A stretch of DNA of 64,000 bases from NCBI RefSeq assembly GCF_026340465.1, contig NZ_JAPEPC010000002.1, positions 494,436 through 558,435 on the forward strand. Direction: 5' to 3'. Below are positions 48,325 to 56,453 of the stretch, in pieces. The position numbers and the translations under genes were made by a program. The notes under the pieces are model-generated. The model ran no database searches. It was not told where the DNA came from and worked only from the letters and a program-made list of their open reading frames with translations. Each line of letters opens with the position of its first letter. Position 1 is the stretch's first letter. This stretch comes from Streptomyces sp. NBC_01306. GTDB lineage: Bacteria > Actinomycetota > Actinomycetes > Streptomycetales > Streptomycetaceae.

Positions 48325-49244
48325 ACCACCACGTGGTGCCGCCGCTGGTGCTGGCACTCGCCGCGGGCGCGGTACTCCCGGTGGGGATGTCCCGAAGCCA
48401 CTGGCCCCATCAGGCACCCAGACTGGCGCTCGCCACGTGGAGCGCGCTCGCGGCTGTCTTCATCGCGGCCTCGTCCTGCGCCGCACTGCTGCTTCTGCTG
48501 CCGTACCGGAGCAGCGTCCATCTCTCCGACCTCGCCGAAGCCTGCCTGCCCTGGGCTGCGCAGGCCTGCGTCGCACCGCACCTCGCGGGGGTGCGCCCCA
48601 CGGACTTACCGGCAATTGCCGTCGCACTGGCATTGCTTCTTCTTCCGGCGGCGCTCTTTCTGCGTGAGGCAATCCGTACGCGACGTCTGCGGGTCCGGCA
48701 CACCGAATTGCTGAACCTCGTCGGCCGATGGGAACCCGCCCTGGATGCCACACTGTTCGAGCACAAAACACCGGCGATCTATTGCGTTCCCGGGCGGCCG
48801 TCTCAAGTGGTCGTGAGCACCGGTGCACTCCGCGCGCTCACCGTCGTCCAGCTGGACGCCGCGCTCCGGCACGAGCGGGCCCACATTGCCGGCCGTCACC
48901 ATCTGCTGACCGTCGCGGCGCAGTCGCTCAGCCACTCCTTTCCCCCGATACCGCTGATTCGCCGGATAACGTCAGAAGTGCCGCTTCTGGTCGAGATGGC
49001 CGCCGACGACCGGGCTCTGCGCGCATGTTCCAGGGAAGCACTCGCGACCGCCCTGTACTCGGTGGCGACCGGGCGCGCCCCGCAGTGGACGATGTCGGCC
49101 GGCGGGCCTTCCGCCGTTCTGCGGGTACGTCGCATACTGACGCCGGAGTCCGGACGTCCGGTACTGCTCGGCCTGCTGACGTCCGCGGCGGTCATCTGCG
49201 CGGTCACACCGATCGCCCTCGCCTGCTGTTTAATCCAAGGCTGA
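48321..49244 (+). CDS. M56-family membrane metallopeptidase, TTA-containing
   Basis: A 307-residue membrane protein with helices near residues 5-25, 35-60, 95-115 and 285-305. The zinc motif RHERAHIAGRHH (HExxH type, with Glu in ERAH) and the later MAADDRAL match M56 (BlaR1-like) peptidases; there is no penicillin-sensor domain. One TTA leucine codon is in frame at 48606-48608, so it should be fully translated only when bldA tRNA is available. It is coupled to the BlaI-type gene and should cleave that repressor on an envelope signal. Confidence 0.85.
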   Translation: MNHHVVPPLVLALAAGAVLPVGMSRSHWPHQAPRLALATWSALAAVFIAASSCAALLLLLPYRSSVHLSDLAEACLPWAAQACVAPHLAGVRPTDLPAIAVALALLLLPAALFLREAIRTRRLRVRHTELLNLVGRWEPALDATLFEHKTPAIYCVPGRPSQVVVSTGALRALTVVQLDAALRHERAHIAGRHHLLTVAAQSLSHSFPPIPLIRRITSEVPLLVEMAADDRALRACSREALATALYSVATGRAPQWTMSAGGPSAVLRVRRILTPESGRPVLLGLLTSAAVICAVTPIALACCLIQG

Positions 49245-49362
49245 ATCATTTACTGAATTACTTAGTACGTTCGTAAATACTCGGAGCGTGACTGCGCGGG
49301 TCAATTGGCGGCTATTCTTGGGGCGTTGGAGAAAGCGACCCACCCCTGGAGGCCCGGAGCTC

Positions 49363-49836
49363 ATGCACCACACAGAGGTGCGGTCCGCAACCCCTGCCGA
49401 AGCAACCGCCATTTCACACCTTCTGGCAGAGGCAATACGCGACACCTATACCGGCACCCTGCGCGATCCGGCCATTCAGCAGCTGATAAGTACCAATTGC
49501 TCACTGACCCGGATCAGAGCGGAGATCGGCATCCCTGGCGGCGCTCCGGGCTGGCTCGGATGGCTGGTCGCCGTCGAGGGCGACGCGGTGGTCGGCGCCG
49601 CGGCGGGTGGCGTTCCGGCTGCGGGCGAGGGCGAGTTGTACTCCCTGTGTACGGCGCTGAGCGGGCGCGGCCGGGGCCTCGGCACCGCACTGCTCGCCGC
49701 CGTGACGCAACGCATGCTCGACCATGACGCCCGGCAGCAGGCCGTGACCCTGCACTGCGAACAGGACCCGACCGAAGGCTTCTTCCGCCGCCACGGGTTC
49801 GACGGGCCGGGCAGCCGGCTGACGCGCCCCGTGTAA
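49363..49836 (+). CDS. GNAT-family N-acetyltransferase
   Basis: A 157-residue acetyltransferase. The acetyl-CoA loop is ELYSLCTALSGRGRGLGTALLAAVTQRML (the Q/RxxGxG/A motif); GEGELYSLC and the C-terminal AVTLHCEQDPTEGFFRRHGFDG are typical. The ATG follows GGAGGCCCGGAGC. No operon partner; the next gene (methyltransferase) is 226 bases away. Substrate unknown. Confidence 0.85.
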   Translation: MHHTEVRSATPAEATAISHLLAEAIRDTYTGTLRDPAIQQLISTNCSLTRIRAEIGIPGGAPGWLGWLVAVEGDAVVGAAAGGVPAAGEGELYSLCTALSGRGRGLGTALLAAVTQRMLDHDARQQAVTLHCEQDPTEGFFRRHGFDGPGSRLTRPV

Positions 49837-50062
49837 CCGCACCCGCACGGTTTCGGCCGCTCGGCGTAACCGCCCCCGCTCTGTCGACCGCTCGGCACGG
49901 CGCGCCCGAGGGCCGGACGTGTGGCGCATCCACGCTATGGCATGGACGCGCAACCGCTGGCGCTGGCCCCGCCCGAAGGGTTCCGGACACCATGGTCCTC
50001 GCGGGGTTCCAGTGGGGGCCCGCGTGAAGGGCAGGATCAGGCCGAGCGCCCGCGGAGGAGCC

Positions 50063-50908
50063 ATGCAGACACAGACCGAGCCCTTGCGTGCCGTACTCGA
50101 CACCCTTCCGGCCCGCGCTCCGGCCACCCGTGCCGCACCGCCCCGGCTGCCGGGTTTCGAGTCGGTCTCCCCCGTCGGCCCGCAGGACATCTGGCTGCAC
50201 GAAGCGCTGCTCGGGCCGTACAGCGAGGACATCCTGGCGTATCTGAACCTGGTCCGGCGCAGAGGCGGCACCGTGCTCGATCTGGGTTCCGGTGCCGGGC
50301 GGCTGGCGGTCCCCTTCGCCCGGCACGGCTTCCGCGTCGACGCCGTGGACCGGGACGCCGCGAGCCTCGACCGCCTCCACGCGTGGGCGGCCCGCATCGG
50401 GCCCCGCACCCGGCAGTCCGTCACCACGGTCCAGGCCGATCTCAACCTCCTGAAACTGCGGCGGAGTTACGATCTGGTCCTGCTCGCCGGGACGATGGTG
50501 TCGGCCGTCTCCCCCGCCGCCCGCCCGGGCCTGCTGCACGAGGTCGCCTCCCATCTGGAGGAGGGCGGCACACTGGCGCTCGACTACACCTCGCACGAGA
50601 CCGGCGAACTCGCCCGGTGCCCCCGCCGCACCCACCGCTTCCAGGTGCCGCGCTGCGACGGCGTGGTCGAATGGGCCGTCGTCCAGCAGGTGTTCGACGC
50701 CGGGGCCATGACCGAGCGGATCACGTACCGCACCGAACGCCCCGCTGACGCACGGGCCCGCAGCTCAGCCACCTCGACTCTCAAGTGGGTGGTGGACCAG
50801 GACGCCCTGCGCGACGAACTCCGCGCGGCGGGCCTCCACATCACCGAACGTCGGCAACAGCGCCTGGATCGGCGCACGTTGAGCGTCTTCCTGGCCTGTC
50901 GCACGTGA
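50063..50908 (+). CDS. Class I SAM-dependent methyltransferase
   Basis: A 281-residue methyltransferase with the SAM motif GGTVLDLGSGAGRLAVPFARHGFRVDAVDRD, then DLVLLAGTMVSAVSPAARPGLLHEVASHLEEGGTLALDYTSHE. A Pro/Arg-rich N-terminus of about 35 residues is additional. The ATG follows CGGAGGAG. It precedes a LuxR-type regulator gene by 106 bases on the same strand. Substrate unknown; the pairing suggests a small-molecule pathway. Confidence 0.85.
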   Translation: MQTQTEPLRAVLDTLPARAPATRAAPPRLPGFESVSPVGPQDIWLHEALLGPYSEDILAYLNLVRRRGGTVLDLGSGAGRLAVPFARHGFRVDAVDRDAASLDRLHAWAARIGPRTRQSVTTVQADLNLLKLRRSYDLVLLAGTMVSAVSPAARPGLLHEVASHLEEGGTLALDYTSHETGELARCPRRTHRFQVPRCDGVVEWAVVQQVFDAGAMTERITYRTERPADARARSSATSTLKWVVDQDALRDELRAAGLHITERRQQRLDRRTLSVFLACRT

Positions 50909-51014
50909 CGTGACACGCGTCACATCATCGATCAAGGGTGCGAAATCCGTACCACCTCTGTGTCTAAGGTGTGACGGGGTGCGATGTATCCAGTTGGGCC
51001 AGGGGGCGCTGCGC

Positions 51015-52070
51015 ATGGGCAAGACCGACAAGGCACGTACGCAGTCGGCCGATCCGACACTTTCGCTGTACCAGGAGCTGCGTGCCCGGGGGGCGGGCAG
51101 TTACGAGAAGGTGGTCACCGATCTTGAACTGGAGACCGAGGAGCGGGAGCGATGTCGGTCCGAACTGCTCGACCTGGGCTTGATCATTCCCACCGGATCG
51201 AAGCACGCCAGCCGTCTGGACGTCGAGAACGGCACACCGGCGGAGGCCGAGACCGACGGCGTCGCGGTCATCGATCCGGAGATCGCGTTACTCCGGCTGC
51301 TCCAGCGCGAGCAGCAGCGCCTCCGGACCCACCTCGCCGAGGCCGACGCCTCGTACAGCGCTCTTGAGTCGCTGGTCGGCCGTTTTCTGCGGCCGGGGGC
51401 GGTGACCAAGGGAACCGACGTCGAGGTGGAGGTCCTCACCGACTACCGGCGCATTCAGCAGGTGCTGGAGGACATGAGCCATGTCGTCCAGCACGAGGAA
51501 GCACTGATGCATCCCGGCACCCTGCAGCGGGAGTTCCCGGAGCGTGTACTGGAGCGGGACCGGCGCCAGCTCGACAAGGGCGTACGGATCCGGGCGATCT
51601 TCAACCAGCGGTTCGTCTCCGTACCCGAGCAGGCCGAGTACTTCCGGCGCAAGGCCGAACAGGGCGCCGAGATCCGCATGTCCCCGGTGGTCCCCATGAA
51701 CATGGTCATCGCGGACCACCACTTCGCCCTGATCCCGCTGGACCCTTCCAATCCGACGCTGGGCGCGATCCTCGCCCGCGGCGCCGCGCTCGTCCGCTCG
51801 TACCTGGCGCTGTACGAGTACTGCTGGCACACCGCGGCCCCCTACGGTGAAGTGCTCAACTCCGAGCAGGGCGGCGACGGGCTCACGGAACAGCAGCGTG
51901 CGGCACTGCAGATGCTCGCGTCCGGGATGAAGGACGAGAAGATCGCTCGCAGCATGGGCGTGTCCCTGCGGACCGTCAGCCGGATGCTCTCCGAGGTGAT
52001 GGCCGAGCTCGGCGCGTCCAGCCGCTTCGAGGCCGGCGTACGGGCCGCCCGGCTCGGCTGGCTCGACTGA
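51015..52070 (+). CDS. LuxR-type (TrmB-like N-domain) regulator, TTA-containing
   Basis: A 351-residue regulator. N-terminal winged-helix-like segment LYQELRARGAGSYEKVVTDLELETEERERCRSELLDLGLI, a central phospholipase-D-like domain (VRIRAIFNQRFVSVPEQAEYFRRKAEQGAEIRMSPVVPMNMVIADHHFALIPLDP) and a C-terminal LuxR HTH (LTEQQRAALQMLASGMKDEKIARSMGVSLRTVSRMLSEVMAELGASSRFEAGVRAARLGWLD). A TTA leucine codon at 51288-51290 puts it under bldA control. This layout is typical of local pathway regulators of streptomycete natural-product clusters. Its target could be the neighbouring 53-61 kb block. Confidence 0.85.
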   Translation: MGKTDKARTQSADPTLSLYQELRARGAGSYEKVVTDLELETEERERCRSELLDLGLIIPTGSKHASRLDVENGTPAEAETDGVAVIDPEIALLRLLQREQQRLRTHLAEADASYSALESLVGRFLRPGAVTKGTDVEVEVLTDYRRIQQVLEDMSHVVQHEEALMHPGTLQREFPERVLERDRRQLDKGVRIRAIFNQRFVSVPEQAEYFRRKAEQGAEIRMSPVVPMNMVIADHHFALIPLDPSNPTLGAILARGAALVRSYLALYEYCWHTAAPYGEVLNSEQGGDGLTEQQRAALQMLASGMKDEKIARSMGVSLRTVSRMLSEVMAELGASSRFEAGVRAARLGWLD

Positions 52071-52146
52071 GCAGCCCCGGCCGGGCCGCTCCCGAGCGGC
52101 TCCCGACGGCCATCTCGCTTCTTACCGCCCAAGAGGTAAGATATCT

Positions 52147-52158
52147 CCAAAGTTTTGG
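52147..52158. promoter_or_regulatory. CCAAAGTTTTGG site before the Fur-type gene
   Basis: A near-perfect palindrome (two central mismatches) 20 bases before the Fur-type start, followed by GTC so that TTTTGGTC (52153-52160) matches a half-site of the palindrome at 53418-53434. Confidence 0.6.
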
Positions 52159-52178
52159 TCGAACCAGGTGGCGGAGAC

Positions 52179-52616
52179 ATGACTCGCGAGGTAGTGACGA
52201 CCGAGCGCGACGCGGCGATCCAGCAACTCCGTGACGTGGGGCTGCGCGTGACGGCTCCACGTCTGGAGATCCTGCACATCCTCACGGGCGGCGGCCACAT
52301 GGACGTGGAGACCCTGGCGGTCGCGGCGCGTGAGAAATTGGGCGCGCTCACCAGTCAGGCCGTTTATGAAATGCTCCGGCATTTCCTTGAAACGGGACTG
52401 GTGACGAAGTTCGACCGACCGGGCCTTCCCGCCGTCTTCGAAATCGCGGGTACACCTCACCACCATGCGCTCTGCTCTCTGTGCGGGCGCGTCGACAATG
52501 TGACCAGCGCTCCCCTGAAAAAGCCGGGGAATGACTTGTCCGGGTGGGATGTCCATGGCTCGGAGATCGTCTTCAAGGGAATCTGCCCCGACTGCAGCGC
52601 CACAGCTCGGAACTGA
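52179..52616 (+). CDS. Fur-family transcriptional regulator
   Basis: A 145-residue Fur-superfamily protein: AIQQLRDVGLRVTAPRLEILHILTGGGHMDVETLAVAAREKLGALTSQAVYEMLRHFLETGLVTKFDRPGLPAVFEIAG (winged helix), then HHHALCSLCGRVDNV and GICPDCSATARN with two CxxC pairs for structural zinc. It fits the Fur/PerR (CatR-like) type, so iron, peroxide or zinc sensing are all possible. GCGGAG precedes the ATG, and a CCAAAGTTTTGG palindrome, probably autoregulatory, lies just upstream. It stands beside the repeat-protein gene and the biosynthetic block. Confidence 0.88.
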   Translation: MTREVVTTERDAAIQQLRDVGLRVTAPRLEILHILTGGGHMDVETLAVAAREKLGALTSQAVYEMLRHFLETGLVTKFDRPGLPAVFEIAGTPHHHALCSLCGRVDNVTSAPLKKPGNDLSGWDVHGSEIVFKGICPDCSATARN

Positions 52617-52645
52617 GCACTTCCGAATAGACGAATCGGGCGGAC

Positions 52646-52688
52646 GAAGGGCCCGGCGAGAGCTGCCGCCAGCCTCTCCGGGCCCTTC
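52646..52688. terminator. Bidirectional terminator between Fur-type and repeat-protein genes
   Basis: GAAGGGCCCGG and CCGGGCCCTTC pair over 11 bp with a 21-base loop that itself holds GAGAG/CTCT pairing; the two genes converge here. Confidence 0.75.
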
Positions 52689-52698
52689 CGTTCGTCGG

Positions 52699-53097
52699 TC
52701 AGGCCTGCACCGGCGCCGGCCACTCACCGTTCGACGGCGGGACCGCTGCCGACGTGGGCGCAGGCCACTCACCATCGCCGGCAGGCGTCACAGCAGCACC
52801 AGCGGGTGCAGGCCACTCACCGTCGCCGGCAGGCGTCACAGCAGCACCGGTGGGCGCAGGCCACTCACCATCAGCAGGCCGCACAGCAGCGGGGGGAGGC
52901 GTCGGCCACTCGCCGTCGGCCGACACCGTGGCAGGGCCCGGGGCGGGCCACTCGCCGCCCCCGGCGGGCGTCTCCACGGCAACCGCCTGGGTGGCCGCCA
53001 GCACAGGCGGAATGGCTATTCCGCAACAGAGAATGGTGGCTACGGCGAACTGCCTGGCGACCTTGCGAATTCCGGAATTGCGAACGTGAGCAGACAT
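52699..53097 (-). CDS. Secreted GEWPAP-repeat protein
   Basis: A 132-residue exported protein. Residues 1-37 form a Sec signal (KVARQFAVATILCCGIAIPPVLAA), and the mature chain is almost only repeats: six units of GEW-P-(A/T)-P joined by Ala/Val/Thr-rich spacers such as TGAAVTPAGD, each 14-16 residues long. DNA around 52735-52980 shows the same 45-48-bp periodicity. GGAGG precedes the ATG. No Cys is in the mature part, and no anchor or catalytic motif is present. It may be a matrix or adhesive peptide, or a multi-core precursor whose units are cut and modified. I do not recognise it. Confidence 0.78.
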   Translation of the reverse strand: MSAHVRNSGIRKVARQFAVATILCCGIAIPPVLAATQAVAVETPAGGGEWPAPGPATVSADGEWPTPPPAAVRPADGEWPAPTGAAVTPAGDGEWPAPAGAAVTPAGDGEWPAPTSAAVPPSNGEWPAPVQA

Positions 53098-53423
53098 GAT
53101 TCCTCCAGGATGTGATTTCGATAGTCACCTCAGGGGGTCCGTGCCGCCGGGCCCCTCGAAGACATCTAAATAATCGCTCACCGGAAGCCACACAGCCAGA
53201 GTTTTCAACGTCGTGGACCTGCCATGGCGTTGATGCGTCACCTGCGGAATCCTCATTTCCGCGGGAGGGATCTTCTCCGGATATCCGCGATCTTGCACAC
53301 CACTTCAGTGGTTCAGGCTCACCGATGAGCGCATTGCCCTTTCCGGCGCCTGATTTTCCCCGGGCCCACGACAAGAGGCGGGACCCCAACGGGCCCCGCC
53401 TCTTGAATACGCCGGTCTTTTGG
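53098..53423. other. 326-base gap with terminator and palindrome
   Basis: No gene is supported. The region contains the promoter area of the repeat protein (not pinpointed) and the glycosyltransferase terminator hairpin at 53372-53405. The operator-like palindrome that starts at 53418 overlaps its upper edge. Confidence 0.6.
53372..53405 (-). terminator. Strong terminator after the MshA-like gene
   Basis: CAAGAGGCGGG and CCCGCCTCTTG pair over 11 bp with a 12-base loop, 18 bases beyond the glycosyltransferase stop. Confidence 0.8.
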
Positions 53424-53434
53424 TCAGACCAAAA
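53418..53434. promoter_or_regulatory. TTTTGGTCAGACCAAAA palindrome
   Basis: A 17-base perfect palindrome overlapping the stop codon of the glycosyltransferase gene, about 320 bases upstream of the repeat-protein start. Similar half-sites occur near 52150 and 60100. Confidence 0.55.
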
Positions 53435-54758
53435 CAGATGGTAGCATCGGGCTACGGCTCCCCTGTTCCTCCAGGAGGGGGTTGCCGACGGGGCAGGGGC
53501 ATGCCGCTGCCCCTGCCCCACCCAACGGCCCGGTGCGCAGGGCCCGTTCGTACACGGCGAGGGTCCTGTCCGCAGCGGACTGCCAGTTCATGCCCTGCGC
53601 ACGACGGACCGCCGCCCGTCCCATCGACCGCGAAGTGCCACGGTTCCGCGCGAACCACAGCAGCCGCTCGGCATAGTCGGCGGGGTTGTGTCCGCGTACG
53701 AGGAGTCCTGTTACGCCGTCCTGGACGGCGGTCGGCAGGCCGCCGGCCGCCGATGCCAGCACCGGAGTGCCGCAGGCCTGGGCCTCAAGGGCCACCAGGC
53801 CGAAGGACTCGCTGCGCGAGGGAACGACGAGAACGTCCGCCGCCCGGTACCAGTCGGCCAACTCCCCCTGCGATGTGGCGGGGACGAAGCGCATCACATC
53901 GAGTACCCCCTGATCCCGGCAGAGGTTGTGCAGCGCATCAGGGGCGGCTGCACCGGCGCCGCTCAGGCCGCCGACGACCGGGACCACCATGCGGCCTCGC
54001 AGTCCTGGAGCGGAACGGAGCGCTTCGCCGACCGCCCGCACCAGGACGTCCGGAGCCTTGAGTGGCTGGAGGCGGCCGGCGAAGAGCGGCACGAACGCGC
54101 CGTGCGGCAGCCCGAGACGGGACCGGGCCGGCTGCTGCCCCCCTCCGGGGCGGAAGAGCCGGGTGTTCACTCCCGGGCTCACCACATCGGTGCGCAGCTG
54201 ATCGGCGCCGTACATGCCGACCAGGGCCGCCGCCTCGTCAGCGGTGTTCGCGATGAGGCGGTCGGCGATGCGCACCACACCCGCCTCGCCGCTGATACGC
54301 CACTCCGGTTCGGGTGTGTCGGCCGGCGCGAGGCAGGAGTTCTTGACCTTCGCGAGCGTGTGCATGGTGTGCACGAGAGGGACCCGCCAGTGCCCGGCCG
54401 CCGGCCCTCCCACCTGCCCGGAGAGCCAGTAGTGGGAGTGGACGAGGTCGTAGGGGCGCTCGGCCCCGGCTCTGATCAGGGCCAGCGAGAACTCCAGCAG
54501 CAGGTCCCGCATGGACTCCTTGGGGAGCGGCTCGCAGGGGCCCGCGTGCAGATACCGGACCCGGACCCCCTCGTCCAGCCGGACGTCGTCGGGGTGCCCC
54601 TCTCCGCGGCACCGGGTGAAGAGGTCGACGGAGACGTCCCGCCGGGCGAGCGCCCGGGCCAGTTCGACCATGTAGACGTTCATGCCACCGGCGTCACCGG
54701 TGCCGGGCCGGTGCAGTGGCGAGGTGTGGACACTGAGCATGGCGACGCGAAGGGACAC
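53424..54758 (-). CDS. MshA-like glycosyltransferase (GT4)
   Basis: A 444-residue GT4 glycosyltransferase close to MshA, the D-inositol-3-phosphate N-acetylglucosaminyltransferase of mycothiol synthesis: LSVHTSPLHRPGTGDAGGMNVYMVELARALA, VHSHYWLSGQVGGPAAGHWRVPLVHTMHTLAKVKN, SPGVNTRLFRPGG, VLVVPSRSESFGLVALEAQACGTPVLASAAGGLPTAVQDGVTGLLV. GTG start follows GAGGAGC. The C-terminal 35 residues are extra and low-complexity. It is last in the minus-strand run asnB-like, prpF-like, SDR, MetRS-like. Housekeeping MshA is expected elsewhere, so this is probably a specialised paralog; UDP-GlcNAc plus inositol phosphate is an inference. Confidence 0.88.
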   Translation of the reverse strand: MSLRVAMLSVHTSPLHRPGTGDAGGMNVYMVELARALARRDVSVDLFTRCRGEGHPDDVRLDEGVRVRYLHAGPCEPLPKESMRDLLLEFSLALIRAGAERPYDLVHSHYWLSGQVGGPAAGHWRVPLVHTMHTLAKVKNSCLAPADTPEPEWRISGEAGVVRIADRLIANTADEAAALVGMYGADQLRTDVVSPGVNTRLFRPGGGQQPARSRLGLPHGAFVPLFAGRLQPLKAPDVLVRAVGEALRSAPGLRGRMVVPVVGGLSGAGAAAPDALHNLCRDQGVLDVMRFVPATSQGELADWYRAADVLVVPSRSESFGLVALEAQACGTPVLASAAGGLPTAVQDGVTGLLVRGHNPADYAERLLWFARNRGTSRSMGRAAVRRAQGMNWQSAADRTLAVYERALRTGPLGGAGAAACPCPVGNPLLEEQGSRSPMLPSVLV

Positions 54759-54849
54759 GGCAGCTCCTCGGTTGGGAACGCGTGCCCCGTCGCCGCCTCG
54801 GATCGCCGGCGCCCGGCCACGCGGCGGATCGCTGGAAGGGACAAGCCGG

Positions 54850-56412
54850 TCAGAACCCGAAGACGGGTCCTGAGGGCCGTAAGAGCCGGGTGCCCGGCGA
54901 GGGCACAGCCAGCGCGTCGGCGGTGACCGGCCGCCCCGGCTCGATGTGGAGAGCCGACGCCAGCCGCCCGGAACCCTCCGGCATCACGGGTGCGGCCCAG
55001 GCGCAGAGCGCCGACGCGATGCTCAACTGCGCCGTCAGGGAGGGCAGATGACGTCCGCCGGCACTCGGGCGCCGCCGCTGGTGGGCGTTGGCGTACCCGA
55101 AGTCGGCGGCCGAGAGCACGACTTCGTCGAGGAGGAGTACCACGCGGCGCGGGTCGAACGAATCCGGCGAGTACGCGTCCCGCAGGTCGTCGGCCGCCCG
55201 GTGGAGGCGCCGCAGCTGGGTGCCCCATCCGGCGCCTCCCGGGGCCGCGTCGGGGATGACGCCGCCGTTCTCCTCGTACACCGCGTCGAACAGGCGATTC
55301 AGCCACCCGTTCCACGTGCCGGTGAGGATCCGCAGCGTCGCGGCCGGCTCGTCCAGCCGGAAGTCGGGCCGCCGCGCCGCGGTGCGCCCTTCGAGTACGT
55401 GCCGGCGCAGCGTGTCGGAGCCGTACTCGATCAGCAGGTCGAGCGCCCACGCCCCCTCGTGCCCTTCCGCGCCCGTACGGGTCTCGTTGACGTAGAAGTC
55501 CTGCGGGAGTTTGACGCCCTTCGCGAGCAGGATCGCCGGCAGGAGGACGGCATGGCAGAAGGTGTGGCCGAAGCCGCCGAAGTGCGCGGTGCGTTCCGGC
55601 AGCGGCTGCTTGTCGAAGCCCTGGCCGAACAGGTGCATGGCCGCCGCCTCGAAGCATCCGTCGATGCGGTGCCCGTCGAGTCCGTCGACGGGCACCGGGA
55701 TTCCCCAGTCGCCGGGATAGCCCACGGCCACGTCGGGCAGCCCGTCCTCGACGAGGGTTTCGCACAGGACCGCCAGCGAGGGCGGGAGCTCCGACGCGGC
55801 CCAGTAGTCGGCGAGAGGGCCGCGGAACTGCTCCAGGGCGAAGTAGGGCCGCCGGGAGCGGCGAAGCTGCGCAGGTGTGCCGCACAGCGTGCAGGAGGGG
55901 TCGGTCAGTGTGCCACCGTCGTTCGGCAGGGCGCAGACACGGCAGACGCCGCCTTCGCTCGCCGCGGCGCAGTGCGGGCAGCCGCCGGTCACCAGCGCTC
56001 CGTGCAGCCGGCGTTCGCAGGGTACGCAGTAGGGCATCGGCCGGGAGCGCACCACGATGGCTCCGTCCGCGTGGAGGCTGCGGAAGAGTGCCCTGGTCCA
56101 GCGGGCGTATCCGCGGTCGCGTCGTGGGTGGACGATGTGGTCGAACTCGATCCCGGCGTGCTGCCAGTCGGCTCTGATCGTGGTGCGGTAGCCGTCGGCG
56201 ACGTCCTCCGGCGTCCGCTGCGCGCGGAGCGCTCTGGCTGCCACGGATGCGGTGTGGTCGGCGGTTCCGGTGGTGAACAGCACGCGTTCGCCGTCCGCCC
56301 GCAGAAAGCGGGCCAGGACGTCGGCGGCTACGTAGGGGCCGGCCAGATGTCCGATGTCGAGTTCGGCGCAGGGGGCGGGCGGGGTCGCGGTGATCCAGAG
56401 CGGCGTACTCAT
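54850..56412 (-). CDS. Methionyl-tRNA-synthetase-like protein with eroded HIGH and KMSKS motifs
   Basis: A 520-residue class I aaRS-like protein aligned by eye with the MetRS catalytic core: WITATPP at the start, HLAGPYVAADVLARFLRADGERVLFTTGTADHT, zinc-knuckle segments (CVPCERR, GGCPHCAA, CRVCAL, CTLCGTP) and the HFGGFGHTFCHAVLLPAILLAKG motif. The signature HIGH/HLGH is DIGH (residues 19-22), and where KMSKS should follow it reads NETRTGAEGHEGA. The tRNA-anticodon domain is shortened. It is therefore probably not a tRNA synthetase but a ligase-derived enzyme or binding protein in the surrounding pathway, by analogy with MshC. AAGGAGG precedes the ATG. Confidence 0.85.
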   Translation of the reverse strand: MSTPLWITATPPAPCAELDIGHLAGPYVAADVLARFLRADGERVLFTTGTADHTASVAARALRAQRTPEDVADGYRTTIRADWQHAGIEFDHIVHPRRDRGYARWTRALFRSLHADGAIVVRSRPMPYCVPCERRLHGALVTGGCPHCAAASEGGVCRVCALPNDGGTLTDPSCTLCGTPAQLRRSRRPYFALEQFRGPLADYWAASELPPSLAVLCETLVEDGLPDVAVGYPGDWGIPVPVDGLDGHRIDGCFEAAAMHLFGQGFDKQPLPERTAHFGGFGHTFCHAVLLPAILLAKGVKLPQDFYVNETRTGAEGHEGAWALDLLIEYGSDTLRRHVLEGRTAARRPDFRLDEPAATLRILTGTWNGWLNRLFDAVYEENGGVIPDAAPGGAGWGTQLRRLHRAADDLRDAYSPDSFDPRRVVLLLDEVVLSAADFGYANAHQRRRPSAGGRHLPSLTAQLSIASALCAWAAPVMPEGSGRLASALHIEPGRPVTADALAVPSPGTRLLRPSGPVFGF

Positions 56413-56453
56413 GGGTGGACCTCCTTGACGCTGGAGTGACGCGGGTGCGGTGC

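Noticed and set aside
54850..56412. A second housekeeping methionyl-tRNA synthetase
   Set aside because: Eroded HIGH, no KMSKS and a shortened C-terminal region make tRNA charging improbable.
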